From Bog-473 sp963744935 (lineage in GTDB: Bacteria > Actinomycetota > Acidimicrobiia > Acidimicrobiales > RAAP-2), in NCBI GenBank assembly GCA_963744935.1, contig CAVUVM010000001.1, positions 1 to 64,000 on the forward strand: 64,000 bases of DNA, read 5' to 3'. Shown one piece after another: positions 41,600-49,611 of this stretch. Positions within the stretch are counted from its first letter, which is position 1; each line of letters starts with the position of its first letter. A program made the position numbers and the translations under genes. The notes beneath the pieces are model-generated. The model made no database searches. It saw only the letters and a program-made list of their open reading frames with translations, and had not been told where the DNA came from.

Positions 41600-41605
41600 T
41601 AGGAT
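41600..41605 (+). promoter_or_regulatory. -10 element (TAGGAT) of tRNA-Ser(CGA)
   Basis: TAGGAT ends seven bases before the mature 5' end of the tRNA (41613), so transcription would start at or next to it. A clear -35 is not visible at the expected distance. Confidence 0.55.
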
Positions 41606-41612
41606 CTGCTTC

Positions 41613-41698
41613 GGAGGAGTGCGAGAGCGGCCGAATCGGACGGTCTCGAAAACCGTTGTGCCTCATGGGTACCGTGGGTTCAAATCCCACCTCCTCCG
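41613..41698 (+). tRNA. tRNA-Ser(CGA)
   Basis: Class II tRNA: acceptor GGAGGAG / CTCCTCC, anticodon stem ACGGT/ACCGT around loop CTCGAAA (anticodon CGA), long variable arm TGTGCCTCATGGGTACCG and T-arm GTGGGTTCAAATCCCAC. Discriminator G, CCA not encoded. A short GGGCC-GGAA-GGCCC hairpin follows at about 41703. Confidence 0.97.
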
Positions 41699-41807
41699 CT
41701 CGGGGCCGGAAGGCCCGCCGCACTGGCGGATGCGGCAAGAACAGCGGCAGGTCGGAAGTCCTGCCGGTACAGCTGGTCGTCCCGCGGCGGCCGGAAAGGA
41801 GTGAACG

Positions 41808-42080
41808 ATGGCACGCGCACGTTCGACATTTGGAAAATTGCAGCGCGACCAGGCCAAGAAGGAGCGGGCCAAGGCCAAGATGGACGACCGCCTCTCGCGT
41901 CGCGAGGACAAGGCTGCAGCGGGCGATCAGCCCGACAACGCTCCATCGGCCCAGGACGTCGACCAGACGCAGCTGCTCGAGCAGTTCGCGGCCTTGCATG
42001 AGGACCTGGCCGAAGGCCGCATCTCATTGGACGACTTCGAGGTACGCCAGGAGGAGCTCCGGGCCAAGCTCGTCGTCTGA
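41808..42080 (+). CDS. Small charged protein with SHOCT-like C-terminus
   Basis: A 90-aa cytoplasmic protein, starting at ATG 41808 with AAAGGAG 7 nt upstream. The N-terminal half is Lys/Arg/Ala-rich (QRDQAKKERAKAKMDDRLSR), suggesting nucleic-acid or membrane contact. The C-terminal 33 residues (QFAALHEDLAEGRISLDDFE then VRQEELRAKL) have the pattern of the short SHOCT domain, an oligomerisation module. Function unknown. Confidence 0.75.
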   Translation: MARARSTFGKLQRDQAKKERAKAKMDDRLSRREDKAAAGDQPDNAPSAQDVDQTQLLEQFAALHEDLAEGRISLDDFEVRQEELRAKLVV

Positions 42081-42132
42081 GTCGTTCGGGCCGTCGGACG
42101 GGACGCCCCCTGACCTGGGCTTCGCCGCCTGA

Positions 42133-42197
42133 TTAATTGGCGTTTTGCGCGGTCTTAATTTGGCGTTTTGCGCGTCTTAATTGGCGTTTTGCGCGTC
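42133..42197. repeat. Triplicated 3' end of the metallo-beta-lactamase gene
   Basis: Three contiguous units (42177-42197, 42155-42176, 42133-42154) of 21, 22 and 22 bp, identical except for one inserted base in each of the two distal copies. On the gene strand each unit spells GACGCGCAAAACGCC, then AAT-TAA: the last six codons (Asp-Ala-Gln-Asn-Ala-Asn) plus the stop. The first unit is the coding end itself; the next two follow without a gap. Core of each unit: GGCGTTTTGCGCG on the plus strand. Confidence 0.95.
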
Positions 42198-43196
42198 GCG
42201 CCCTTCGAGCCAGCGCCGGAACCCCGCGGCGTTGGAATGGACCCCGTTCATGATGTCGAGCTTCTCCTTGTGGGCGGCGTCGATGTCGCCCAGGAGCGGG
42301 TCGAAGCGGGCAGCCAGCGCGTCGGCGATGTCCTCGCCGTGCCGGTAGGCGGTCTCCGCCGTCTCGGCCCACTGCCGCAGCGTCTCGTCCGCCTCGGCCA
42401 GCAACTCCTCGGGCTCGTCGAGCAGGCCGTAGTGAGCCAGTGCAATCCCTGAGGGACGGCGGGCCGCGAACTTGGCCAGCGAGGTCAGCGCCTGTTCGAG
42501 GTCGAAGTCGGGCGGCGGGGTCGAGGGCCTCAGGACGCCGCCGTCAGGCAGCTTGACCCCGACGGCGTCGCCGGCGAAGAGGACGCCGCTCAACGAGTCG
42601 TGCAAGCCGAGGTGGTGCTTGGCATGGCCAGGCGAGTCCACGGCGACGAGCACGCGGTCGGGTCCAACGGTGATTTCCTCGCCGTCGTCGAGCACGTGCA
42701 GGCGCTCGGCAGGTGTCGGGTCGATGCGGCCGTAGAGGGAATCGAGCAGCGGGCCGTAGACGCGCGCCGCCGAGCTGACCAGCTTGGTCGGATCGGCCAG
42801 ATGCCGCGCGCCCTTTTGGTGCACATAGACCGTGGCCGCAGGAAAGGCGCTGGCCACGTTGCCGACGCCGCCCGCGTGATCGAGATGGATGTGGGTGACC
42901 GCCACCCCGGCCAGCTCGGCCGGGCCGACCCCGATGTGGTCCAGCGCAGCCAAGAGGATGGGGACCGAGCTCTGGCTGCCCGTCTCGATGAGCACCGGGG
43001 CCGGACCCTCGATGAGATAGCCCGCCGTGACCCGCTCCCAGCCCCCGAGCATGGTGTCGATCTCGAGCACGCCCGTCGCGATGGCACGCGGCGGCGGGAC
43101 CGCGGGGATTGCGTCGCCGCTCTCGGCGTCGTGGACATGGAGGCCGGCATCGGCGTGGCGGTGCGTGTGCCGTCCGTGCGAGTGGGTCCCGCTCAC
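42177..43196 (-). CDS. Metallo-beta-lactamase fold hydrolase
   Basis: A 339-aa MBL-fold protein. Zinc ligands: VAVTHIHLDHAGGVGNVASA (HxHxDH), His in VDSPGHAKHHLGLHD, Asp in GVLFAGDAVGVKLPDGG and His in SGIALAHYGLLDEP. The C-terminal ~100 residues are helical. The N-terminus is strikingly His-rich (SGTHSHGRHTHRHADAGLHV), possibly a metal-collecting tail. It resembles glyoxalase II-like or lactonase-like hydrolases; substrate not predictable. It follows the glucose-dehydrogenase-like gene by 10 nt, so an acyl or lactone substrate arising from that enzyme is a reasonable guess. Its 3' end is triplicated. Confidence 0.88.
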   Translation of the reverse strand: MSGTHSHGRHTHRHADAGLHVHDAESGDAIPAVPPPRAIATGVLEIDTMLGGWERVTAGYLIEGPAPVLIETGSQSSVPILLAALDHIGVGPAELAGVAVTHIHLDHAGGVGNVASAFPAATVYVHQKGARHLADPTKLVSSAARVYGPLLDSLYGRIDPTPAERLHVLDDGEEITVGPDRVLVAVDSPGHAKHHLGLHDSLSGVLFAGDAVGVKLPDGGVLRPSTPPPDFDLEQALTSLAKFAARRPSGIALAHYGLLDEPEELLAEADETLRQWAETAETAYRHGEDIADALAARFDPLLGDIDAAHKEKLDIMNGVHSNAAGFRRWLEGRDAQNAN

Positions 43197-43206
43197 CTCC
43201 GCGCCC

Positions 43207-44256
43207 TCACGCCTTGTTGACCTCGATGACGACCTTGACGTCGTCGGGCTGGCGGTCGAGCGCCTTCTGCCAGTCGTCGAGCGGGACCTTGCGCGTGATC
43301 AGCCTCGCCAGCCACGCGTTGTCGGCCTTGGCCAGCGCGTCAGCCGCCGCCTCGTAGTGACGCCGGTTGGCGTTCACAGATCCGACCACGGCGATGTTCT
43401 CGAGCACCATGTTGCGGTTGAGCAGTCCTTCGTCGACGTCGATCGCATGGCCGCCCGAGGACACGCCGGTGAGGCAGACCACCCCGCCGTTGCCAACGTT
43501 GGACATGGCGTCGAACACAACCGAGGAGACGCCGGTGCACTCGATGATGACGTCCGCGTCGGGACACGCGTCGGCCACGGAGCCCGTGTGGTAAGTCGCG
43601 CCGAGGGCGGCAACCAGGTCCGGCTTGAGGCCGGTGGTGACCTGGTCCATCACGTGCACCTCGAGACCCTGCTGGACACCGATGAGTGCGGCGAGGAGAC
43701 CGATCGGCCCGGCCCCGGTCACGAGCACCTTCTTGGGGTCCCAGTGGGCGCGGGAGCCGACCCGGTCGACCTCCTCCCACGCCTTGGCCACCACGCTCGT
43801 CGGCTCCAACAAGACGCCCAGGACGCCGAGCCCCGAGTCCACCTTGACGGTGAAGTCAGGCGTGATGCGGTAGCGCTCTGAGCAATAGCCGTCGTGCTGC
43901 TTGATCCCGCGCTCGGTGTAGAGGCCGTTGCGGCAGAAATCCCATTCGCCCACGGCGCAGTTCGCACAGGGCACCGGGTCGGGCCGGCGCACGATGCCCA
44001 CGACGAGGTCACCCTTGGCCAGCGCCCCGCCGGACGGCGCCTCGAGCACGCGCCCGAGCGACTCGTGTCCGAGGACCAGACGCTCCTCGCCGGGCGGGAG
44101 CCAGCCGTAGTGCCCGGTCAGGATCTCGATGTCGGTACCGCAGACGCCGATGGCCAACGTCTCGACCAGCACCGGGCCGTCGGAGTCGGGTGGCTCGGGC
44201 ACGTCCGAGAGCGCAGCAGACCCCGCCTTCATGGGGACGACGGTGAGCGCCTTCAT
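43207..44256 (-). CDS. Zinc-dependent glucose 1-dehydrogenase-like enzyme (MDR family)
   Basis: A 349-aa medium-chain alcohol dehydrogenase. Catalytic-zinc motifs AIGVCGTDIEILTGHYGWLP and LVLGHESLGRVLEAP; lobe motif PDPVPCANCAVGEWDFCRNG followed by LYTERGIKQHDGYCSERYRI, characteristic of glucose dehydrogenases of the archaeal/Acidimicrobiia type; Rossmann motif VLVTGAGPIGLLAALIGVQQ. Probably oxidises an aldose to its lactone. ATG 44256 is preceded by GGGAGGAAA. With the downstream MBL hydrolase (10-nt gap) it could form an oxidase-lactonase pair. Confidence 0.88.
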   Translation of the reverse strand: MKALTVVPMKAGSAALSDVPEPPDSDGPVLVETLAIGVCGTDIEILTGHYGWLPPGEERLVLGHESLGRVLEAPSGGALAKGDLVVGIVRRPDPVPCANCAVGEWDFCRNGLYTERGIKQHDGYCSERYRITPDFTVKVDSGLGVLGVLLEPTSVVAKAWEEVDRVGSRAHWDPKKVLVTGAGPIGLLAALIGVQQGLEVHVMDQVTTGLKPDLVAALGATYHTGSVADACPDADVIIECTGVSSVVFDAMSNVGNGGVVCLTGVSSGGHAIDVDEGLLNRNMVLENIAVVGSVNANRRHYEAAADALAKADNAWLARLITRKVPLDDWQKALDRQPDDVKVVIEVNKA

Positions 44257-44346
44257 GGTTTCCTCCCAGTGTGGTCGTCGGGGCGGTGCGGACCTCGGTG
44301 TGGGCTGCCTCTCCTCAGGAGGCCAGGCTGCAGGCTACGCGGCCGG

Positions 44347-46260
44347 TCAGCTTTGGGCGCCGGCCCGCCGGCGGGCCGTCGTGACCCGGCCGATTCGCTT
44401 CATCCGCTGGATCACCGGCGTGATGTTGGCCGAGTGGTCGACCGTCAGCTCCTTGTGGTGCTCGAGGACAGGGGCGAGCGGGTCCTTGCCACTCAGGCGG
44501 AAGGCCGAATTGATGAGCGACACGTGGGAGAAGGCCTGGGGGAAGTTGCCAACCAAACGGCCGGCCAGGGGGTCGTACTCCTCGGAGAGCAGGCCGAGGT
44601 CGTTGCGCAGCGCCAAGAGCCGCTCGAACATCTCGACCGCCTCTTCGTCGCGCCCGATCATGTGGAGGCAATCCACGAGCCAGAACGAGCAGGCCAAGAA
44701 CGCACCCTCCCGGCCGGTGAGCCCGTCCACCGCGCCGTCGTCGGACGTCTTGTACCGCAGCACGAAGCCGTGGTCGAGCAGCTCGCGCTGCACCGCCTCG
44801 ACGGTGCTCACGATGCGGGGGTCGTCGGGAGGCAAGAAGCCGACGAGGGGGATCATGAGCGCGCTGGCATCGAGCTGGTCCGACCCGTAGTACTGGGTGA
44901 AGGCACCGATGTCGTCGTTGTAGCCCTTCTCGATGACTTCGGTGAAGATGTCGTTGCGCAGCGAACGCCACCTCTCCAGCGGCCCAGTGAGCTCGGGCCA
45001 TTCCTCGAGCGTGCGCACCGCGCGGTCGACCGCCACCCAGGCCATCACCTTGGAATGCGTGAAGTGGCGCCGCGGCCCGCGCACCTCCCAGATGCCGTCG
45101 TCGGGCTCGAGCCAGCCCTTCTCGATGAAATCGATCAGCTGGATCTGCAGCGCCCAGGCGGCCTCGCCTTGCACTCCTTCGGCGTGGGCGGACGAGTGCA
45201 GCGCCGACATGACCTCGCCGTACACGTCGAGCTGGTATTGCTGCGACGCGGCGTTGCCGATGCGGACCGGGGCCGAGCTCTCGTAGCCGGGCAGCCACGA
45301 CGCCTCCCACTCCTCGAGCCGGCGCTCGCCCGCCGCGCCGTACATGATCTGGAGCTCGGAGACGTCGCCGGCGACGGCGCGCAACAGCCAGTCGCGCCAC
45401 CCCAGCGCCTCAGCGAAGTAGCCCCCGCGCATGAGCGCCTCGAGGGTCAGCGTGGCGTCGCGCAACCAGCAGAAGCGATAGTCCCAATTCCGGTTGCCAC
45501 CGAGCGCCTCGGGCAGTGAGGTGGTGGCGGCGGCCACGATGCCGTTGGTGGGCTCGTAGGTCAGCGCCTTCAGCGTGATCAGCGAACGCACCACCGCGTC
45601 GCGATAGGGGCCGTCGTAGTAGCACTGCGCGGCCCACTCGGTCCAGAAGGCCTCGGTGAGATGCACTGCGTAGTAACTGTCGAGGGGCGGAGGTGGGTCC
45701 TCGTGCGACGGGTACCAGACGAGCGTGAAGGGATAGCGCTCCCGCTCCGTTACGGTGAACTCGGCCACCGTGCTCAGGTCCAGCCCCCGCGCGTCGACGC
45801 GGTGCCACAGCGCCACCGAGTCCGGCCCCGCGGTGTAGCGAGTGAGCCCGTCGTGCGACGTCACCCACGGGATTACCTGTCCGTAGTCAAAGCGCACAGT
45901 CAGGTCCATACGCATGTCGACGGACCCGCTCACGCCTTCGACGCTGCGCACGAGATGCGGATGGCTGTCGCGCACGGGCATGCAGTCGGTGACGCGCACG
46001 GTGCCGCTCACCGTGTCGAACTCGGTCTCGAGCACCAGCGCGTCCGGCCGGTACCAGCGACGCGTCGCCAGGATGGCGCTCGCGCCTCCGGCCGGTGCCA
46101 GCCGCCAGAAGCCGTGGCTCTCGTCACCGAGGAGGCGGGAGAAGCACGATGGCGAGTCGAAGTGCGGCAGGCACATCCAATCGACAGCACCATCTCGGCC
46201 CACAAGGGCGGCCGTGTGGAGGTCGCCGATCACTGCGTAGTCCTCGATGCGCTGGCTCAT
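44347..46260 (-). CDS. Glycoside hydrolase family 15 (glucoamylase/trehalase-like)
   Basis: A 637-aa cytoplasmic GH15 protein with the N-terminal super-beta-sandwich (MSQRIEDYAVIGDLHTAALV, DGAVDWMCLPHFDSPSCFSR) and the (alpha/alpha)6 barrel. Barrel motifs: NWDYRFCWLRDATLTLEALM; catalytic glutamate in DDGIWEVRGPRRHFTHSKVM; second catalytic region GLLSEEYDPLAGRLVGNFPQ then AFSHVSLINSA. No signal peptide. In mycobacteria this branch is a trehalase; glucoamylase is the alternative. AAGATT lies at -12 to -7, although the gene also follows marP by 18 nt. Confidence 0.93.
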   Translation of the reverse strand: MSQRIEDYAVIGDLHTAALVGRDGAVDWMCLPHFDSPSCFSRLLGDESHGFWRLAPAGGASAILATRRWYRPDALVLETEFDTVSGTVRVTDCMPVRDSHPHLVRSVEGVSGSVDMRMDLTVRFDYGQVIPWVTSHDGLTRYTAGPDSVALWHRVDARGLDLSTVAEFTVTERERYPFTLVWYPSHEDPPPPLDSYYAVHLTEAFWTEWAAQCYYDGPYRDAVVRSLITLKALTYEPTNGIVAAATTSLPEALGGNRNWDYRFCWLRDATLTLEALMRGGYFAEALGWRDWLLRAVAGDVSELQIMYGAAGERRLEEWEASWLPGYESSAPVRIGNAASQQYQLDVYGEVMSALHSSAHAEGVQGEAAWALQIQLIDFIEKGWLEPDDGIWEVRGPRRHFTHSKVMAWVAVDRAVRTLEEWPELTGPLERWRSLRNDIFTEVIEKGYNDDIGAFTQYYGSDQLDASALMIPLVGFLPPDDPRIVSTVEAVQRELLDHGFVLRYKTSDDGAVDGLTGREGAFLACSFWLVDCLHMIGRDEEAVEMFERLLALRNDLGLLSEEYDPLAGRLVGNFPQAFSHVSLINSAFRLSGKDPLAPVLEHHKELTVDHSANITPVIQRMKRIGRVTTARRRAGAQS

Positions 46261-46266
46261 GGTGTC

Positions 46267-46272
46267 AATCTT
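46267..46272 (-). promoter_or_regulatory. Possible -10 element (AAGATT) of the GH15 gene
   Basis: On the minus strand AAGATT ends six bases before the GH15 ATG at 46260. It fits the NAnnnT spacing seen elsewhere, but the gene may also be read through from marP. Confidence 0.35.
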
Positions 46273-46278
46273 GCCGCG

Positions 46279-47466
46279 TTAACCGGAGATGCACGGACCG
46301 GTGCTGACGGCCGAGCGGTGCCCCCGGGCCTGTTGGACTCGCGAGAGGACTCCGGGCGACGTGAGGGCGTAGCCCACGTCGGAGTAGACGGTCGAGCGGC
46401 TGAAGACCACACCGATGACCTGGCCGCTTGGGCCGAGGAGGGGACCGCCCGAGTTGCCGGGCAGGACGTCGGCGTCGAGCGCGTAGACGCCGCGGGTGAC
46501 CGAACCGTTGTTGTAGATGTCCTTTCCGATTGCCGTGATCTCCTCGGTCACCCCGGCCGGGTCGATGGTGAGCGGTCCGTCCTCGGGGTAGCCGAGGAAT
46601 GCAGCCTGGGTCCCGCGCGCGACCAGGTTCGGGCTGATGTTGAGCGCCGGTCCCATCGGCGCGTTGGTGCGCAAGATGGCGAGGTCGAAGGACGGGTCGA
46701 AGTAGACGGTCGTCGCGCTGTACGCGTTGTTCCCGACGAGCACTTGCGTACTGCCGTTGGACTCGCCGGCCACCACGTGCGCGTTGGTGGCCACGAGGCC
46801 CGGCCCGACGACGAAGGCTGAGCCCTCCTGCTCGTTGTCGCATGCGGTGCCCAACACCTTGACCGTCGAGAAGACGGCCGGGTCGGCCAGCGCGCGGGTT
46901 TGGGCGTTGGTCGGCGACGAGACGGGCGGCGTCGACGGAGGGGTCAACGTGGAGAACACCTGCGGGAAGCCCTGGTTGTTCAAGAACGTCTGCAGGTCGT
47001 TGAAGATCGAGGGCGCCTGGGGAAGGATCCGGTCGATCGAGTGCAAGATGTCGGAGCGTTCCACGGCCGCGCCGAGCGACGTAAAGCGGCTGTTGGGCGA
47101 CGTAATCACCGCCGCCACGAGCCAGACCGAGAGCAGCACGGCGATCACCGCCACGCCGACCCCGAGGACGGCGTCGACCTGCCCCATGTGATGTCGCCGG
47201 ACGCTGACCTTGCTCCAGCTGCCCAGGACCTGTCCCCCGTAGCCGAAGAGGCAGGCCGTCGCCATCACGAGGGACACCACGACGACCGATCGGGTCAGGT
47301 CGTCTTGTTGCCCCGTGCGCAGGAGCGGCAACCACACCAAGGCCCCGAGGAGGAAGCCGAGGAAGAACCCAACGAAGGTGAAGATCTGGACCAAGGCACC
47401 GACCCGTAGCCCATGGACGGCAAACAGGAGCATAAAGCCGATGATCAGGAGGTCCACCCAGTCCAC
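46279..47466 (-). CDS. marP: MarP-like membrane serine protease (CvpA + trypsin-like domains)
   Basis: A 395-aa protein matching mycobacterial MarP in size and layout. Four membrane helices of a CvpA/colicin V-like domain (VDLLIIGFMLLFAVHGLRVG to LLSVWLVAAVITSP) anchor a periplasmic chymotrypsin-fold protease. The triad: His in LVATNAHVVAGESNGS, Asp in FDPSFDLAILRTNAP, Ser in DVLPGNSGGPLLGPSGQVIG. MarP processes a peptidoglycan hydrolase during acid stress in M. tuberculosis. The GTG at 47466 is preceded by TACCCT seven bases upstream. The only two Cys of the protease domain may form the redox disulfide known in MarP. Confidence 0.9.
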   Translation of the reverse strand: MDWVDLLIIGFMLLFAVHGLRVGALVQIFTFVGFFLGFLLGALVWLPLLRTGQQDDLTRSVVVVSLVMATACLFGYGGQVLGSWSKVSVRRHHMGQVDAVLGVGVAVIAVLLSVWLVAAVITSPNSRFTSLGAAVERSDILHSIDRILPQAPSIFNDLQTFLNNQGFPQVFSTLTPPSTPPVSSPTNAQTRALADPAVFSTVKVLGTACDNEQEGSAFVVGPGLVATNAHVVAGESNGSTQVLVGNNAYSATTVYFDPSFDLAILRTNAPMGPALNISPNLVARGTQAAFLGYPEDGPLTIDPAGVTEEITAIGKDIYNNGSVTRGVYALDADVLPGNSGGPLLGPSGQVIGVVFSRSTVYSDVGYALTSPGVLSRVQQARGHRSAVSTGPCISG

Positions 47467-47529
47467 TGCTGCGAGGGTACCCAACGGTGCACCCGAAAAT
47501 GCGCCCCCCGCAGCTATTGTCGTCCCGCC

Positions 47530-48780
47530 GTGGTTCCACCTTCCGTGCCTCGACACAGGGGTGCCCTTGCCCGCGGTGGCGGCCTGTTCCTCCTCCTCGC
47601 CGCGGTGACGCTCGCCGCGGCGGGCTGTTCGCTGACGGGGCACCCGAGCACGACCCCGACGACCCGCGTCCTCGGTGAGCCAAAGGCGACGCCCCTGGCG
47701 ATCGGCCAGCCCGCGCCCAACGGGACCGGTCAGCTCGGGGCCGTCTCGTGTGCCGACGCCACCCACTGCTGGGCGGTGGGTGTGGCAGGACCGAACCCGG
47801 CGCCCCCCGGCGGTGCGACGGTGATCGTCGCCACCGAGAACGGCGGCACGACCTGGAAGGCCCAGCACCTCGCCAGCGGCTCCACACCACAACTGAGCGG
47901 GATCTCCTGCCCGACCCGACTGGCCTGCATGGCCGTTGGCACGAACGGCGCATCGGTGCCAGGGAGCGCGGTCGTCGTGACAACGGAGGACGGCGGCGTG
48001 ACGTGGTCTCCCGCCTCGGCGCCAGCCAGCGCGCTGACCGTGGCCGCCGTCACCTGCTCGAACACGTCGGACTGCACCGCGCTGGTCAGTCAGGGCACCG
48101 TCATGTGGTCCGCCAACAGCATCGACTTCGGCCAGACCTGGCAACAAGAGGGCAATCTCCCCTCGCTCTTCATCGCCAGCGACGATCTCGTCTGCAGTGC
48201 CGCCGGCACCTGCCTCGTGCCGGGCTACGTGCCGACCGCCAACAGCCACGGCGCGGGTGCGATCGCGCTGAGTACGAACGGAGGACAGACCTGGGCGCTG
48301 GCCACGCTCCCAGCGGGAATCGGCGTCCTTCAGAGCATCGCGTGTCCCACGCCGTCGAACTGTCTCGCCGCGGGGACCACGGCCACCACGGTCAGCGACG
48401 TCGTGCCGGCCAAGGGCGAGCTCTTGTACAGCAGCGACGGAGGGCAGACCTGGGCACTCGGACAAGGACCGAGCGCCGTGGACGACGTGTACGGCTTGGC
48501 CTGCCCCTCGGCCGACCAGTGCGCCATTGTCGGCACCAAGTGGATCGGCTTCCCCGCCATCGCACTGGGGGCCGTCGCGCAGAGCGTCAACGGCGGAACC
48601 ACCTTCAAGAACTCGCCGCTGTCCTACGTGCCCATCACGCTGACGGCGGTGACCTGTCCCTCTGCCTTGGCGTGTGTCGCCGTCGGTGGGGACACCCTGG
48701 CTCGCATCACCCTCTTGCAACCGAAGCGGACCGTCCACACCACCCCGGCGGAGTTACCGAGCGACTCCCCAACACACTGA
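47530..48780 (+). CDS. Lipoprotein with BNR/Ycf48-like beta-propeller
   Basis: A 416-aa predicted lipoprotein. From GTG 47530 the signal peptide (GGGLFLLLAAVTLAAAGC) ends in the lipobox AAGC. The rest consists of about six imperfect repeats, each with a conserved Cys pair and Asp-box-like core: LSGISCPTRLACMAVGTNGA, VVVTTEDGGVTWSPA, ALSTNGGQTWALATL, LLYSSDGGQTWALGQG. This is the WD-like propeller of the Ycf48/sortilin type. Likely a surface binding or assembly protein; ligand unknown. Divergent from marP with a 63-bp shared promoter region; TATTGT (47515-47520) lies nine bases before the start. Confidence 0.85.
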   Translation: MVPPSVPRHRGALARGGGLFLLLAAVTLAAAGCSLTGHPSTTPTTRVLGEPKATPLAIGQPAPNGTGQLGAVSCADATHCWAVGVAGPNPAPPGGATVIVATENGGTTWKAQHLASGSTPQLSGISCPTRLACMAVGTNGASVPGSAVVVTTEDGGVTWSPASAPASALTVAAVTCSNTSDCTALVSQGTVMWSANSIDFGQTWQQEGNLPSLFIASDDLVCSAAGTCLVPGYVPTANSHGAGAIALSTNGGQTWALATLPAGIGVLQSIACPTPSNCLAAGTTATTVSDVVPAKGELLYSSDGGQTWALGQGPSAVDDVYGLACPSADQCAIVGTKWIGFPAIALGAVAQSVNGGTTFKNSPLSYVPITLTAVTCPSALACVAVGGDTLARITLLQPKRTVHTTPAELPSDSPTH

Positions 48781-48975
48781 CAACCGGCGCCCCCGGCGTG
48801 CCCGCGGGCGCAAAAAAGCCGGCGTGAGCAGGGCACCTTGGATCCCATCTTCGGAACAGCATCCCTAGGCAGCGGACCGACACCCCCGTAGACTTTGTGG
48901 TTGCGGACTGCAGTAATCACAGATGCGTGCGGGGGGTACGCGGATTCCCCGTCGCCAGATCGATGGAGGACCGCC
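48781..48975. other. Spacer upstream of the zinc-ribbon protein
   Basis: No gene is visible in these 195 bp. TAGACT at about 48891-48896 could be a -10 for the downstream gene, giving a leader of ~75 bases that ends with GGAGGA. No riboswitch was recognised. Confidence 0.35.
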
Positions 48976-49585
48976 ATGCCGCAGACCTGCCCTCAGTGTC
49001 AGAGCGAAGCCTCTGACGATGCCAACAACTGCTCCAACTGCGGGGCGCCGCTCGGGACCGGCGCAGTGGCCCAAGCCGCTCCCGTGATGGGAGCCGCATC
49101 GGCTGCCACGACGGGGGGACCCGCCACTGCGGCACCCGGGTCCTCCGTCCCCGCCTACAAGTTCAACGCGGCGCGCTGGTCGTTGGCCGACCGGATCTCC
49201 GGTGTGGCCACCATCGTGCTCTTCATCTGCCTGTTCCTCCCCTGGTTCACCGTCTCGGTGGGATTCGGCGGCTACACCGCCAGCGGATCGGTGAACGGGC
49301 TCTGGCACAGCTGGATGTACCTGACGCTGATCATCTCGATCCTGCTCGTCGCCTACCTCGTGCTCCGCGGGGTGGGACAAGCTTCCGATCAGCCAGGACG
49401 TCCCCCATCTGACCGTCATGCTGGTCGGGACCATGGTGGACCTCGTGCTGACGCTGATCGCCTTCATCGACAAGCCGGGCGGTGGGGCGACCGGCTGGGG
49501 CTTCGGTGCGGTCGTCGGCCTCATCGCGGCGATCGTCGCCGCTGCGCCCTACGCCGTTCCCCAACTGCGCGCCAAGACGATGTAA
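48976..49585 (+). CDS. Zinc-ribbon membrane protein (frameshifted)
   Basis: About 202 aa once repaired. ATG 48976 follows GGAGGA. An N-terminal zinc ribbon (MPQTCPQCQSEASDDANNCS then NCGAP, CxxC...CxxC) precedes an Ala-rich linker and four predicted membrane helices. Helices 1-2 are in the start frame (ISGVATIVLFICLFLPWFTV, YLTLIISILLVAYLVLRG). Helices 3-4 (LTVMLVGTMVDLVLTLIAFI, GFGAVVGLIAAIVAAAPYAV) are in another frame. Removing one G from the GGGG run at 49369-49372 joins them and ends at TAA 49585. Function unknown; the split is probably a homopolymer error. Confidence 0.8.
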
Positions 49586-49611
49586 CGACCCCTCTCGGCG
49601 GGCGCTCGTGA

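Larger units (their letters stand above)
40964..41612. other. Gene-poor spacer between tadA and tRNA-Ser(CGA)
   Basis: Apart from the minus-strand orphan ORF (41047-41398), this 649-bp stretch holds a perfect 22-bp palindrome (41549-41570) and the tRNA promoter (TAGGAT at 41600-41605). No other coding sequence or RNA was recognised. Confidence 0.5.

Noticed and set aside
36729..41698. A 4.9-kb element bounded by two nearly identical tRNA-Ser ends, suggesting integration at a tRNA
   Set aside because: The identity is explained by both being Ser isoacceptors; both tRNAs are complete with different anticodons, no integrase is present, and tadA inside is a housekeeping gene.
42133..42197. Possible CRISPR-like direct repeats
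   Set aside because: The copies are contiguous without spacers and derive from the end of the neighbouring gene; no cas genes are present.
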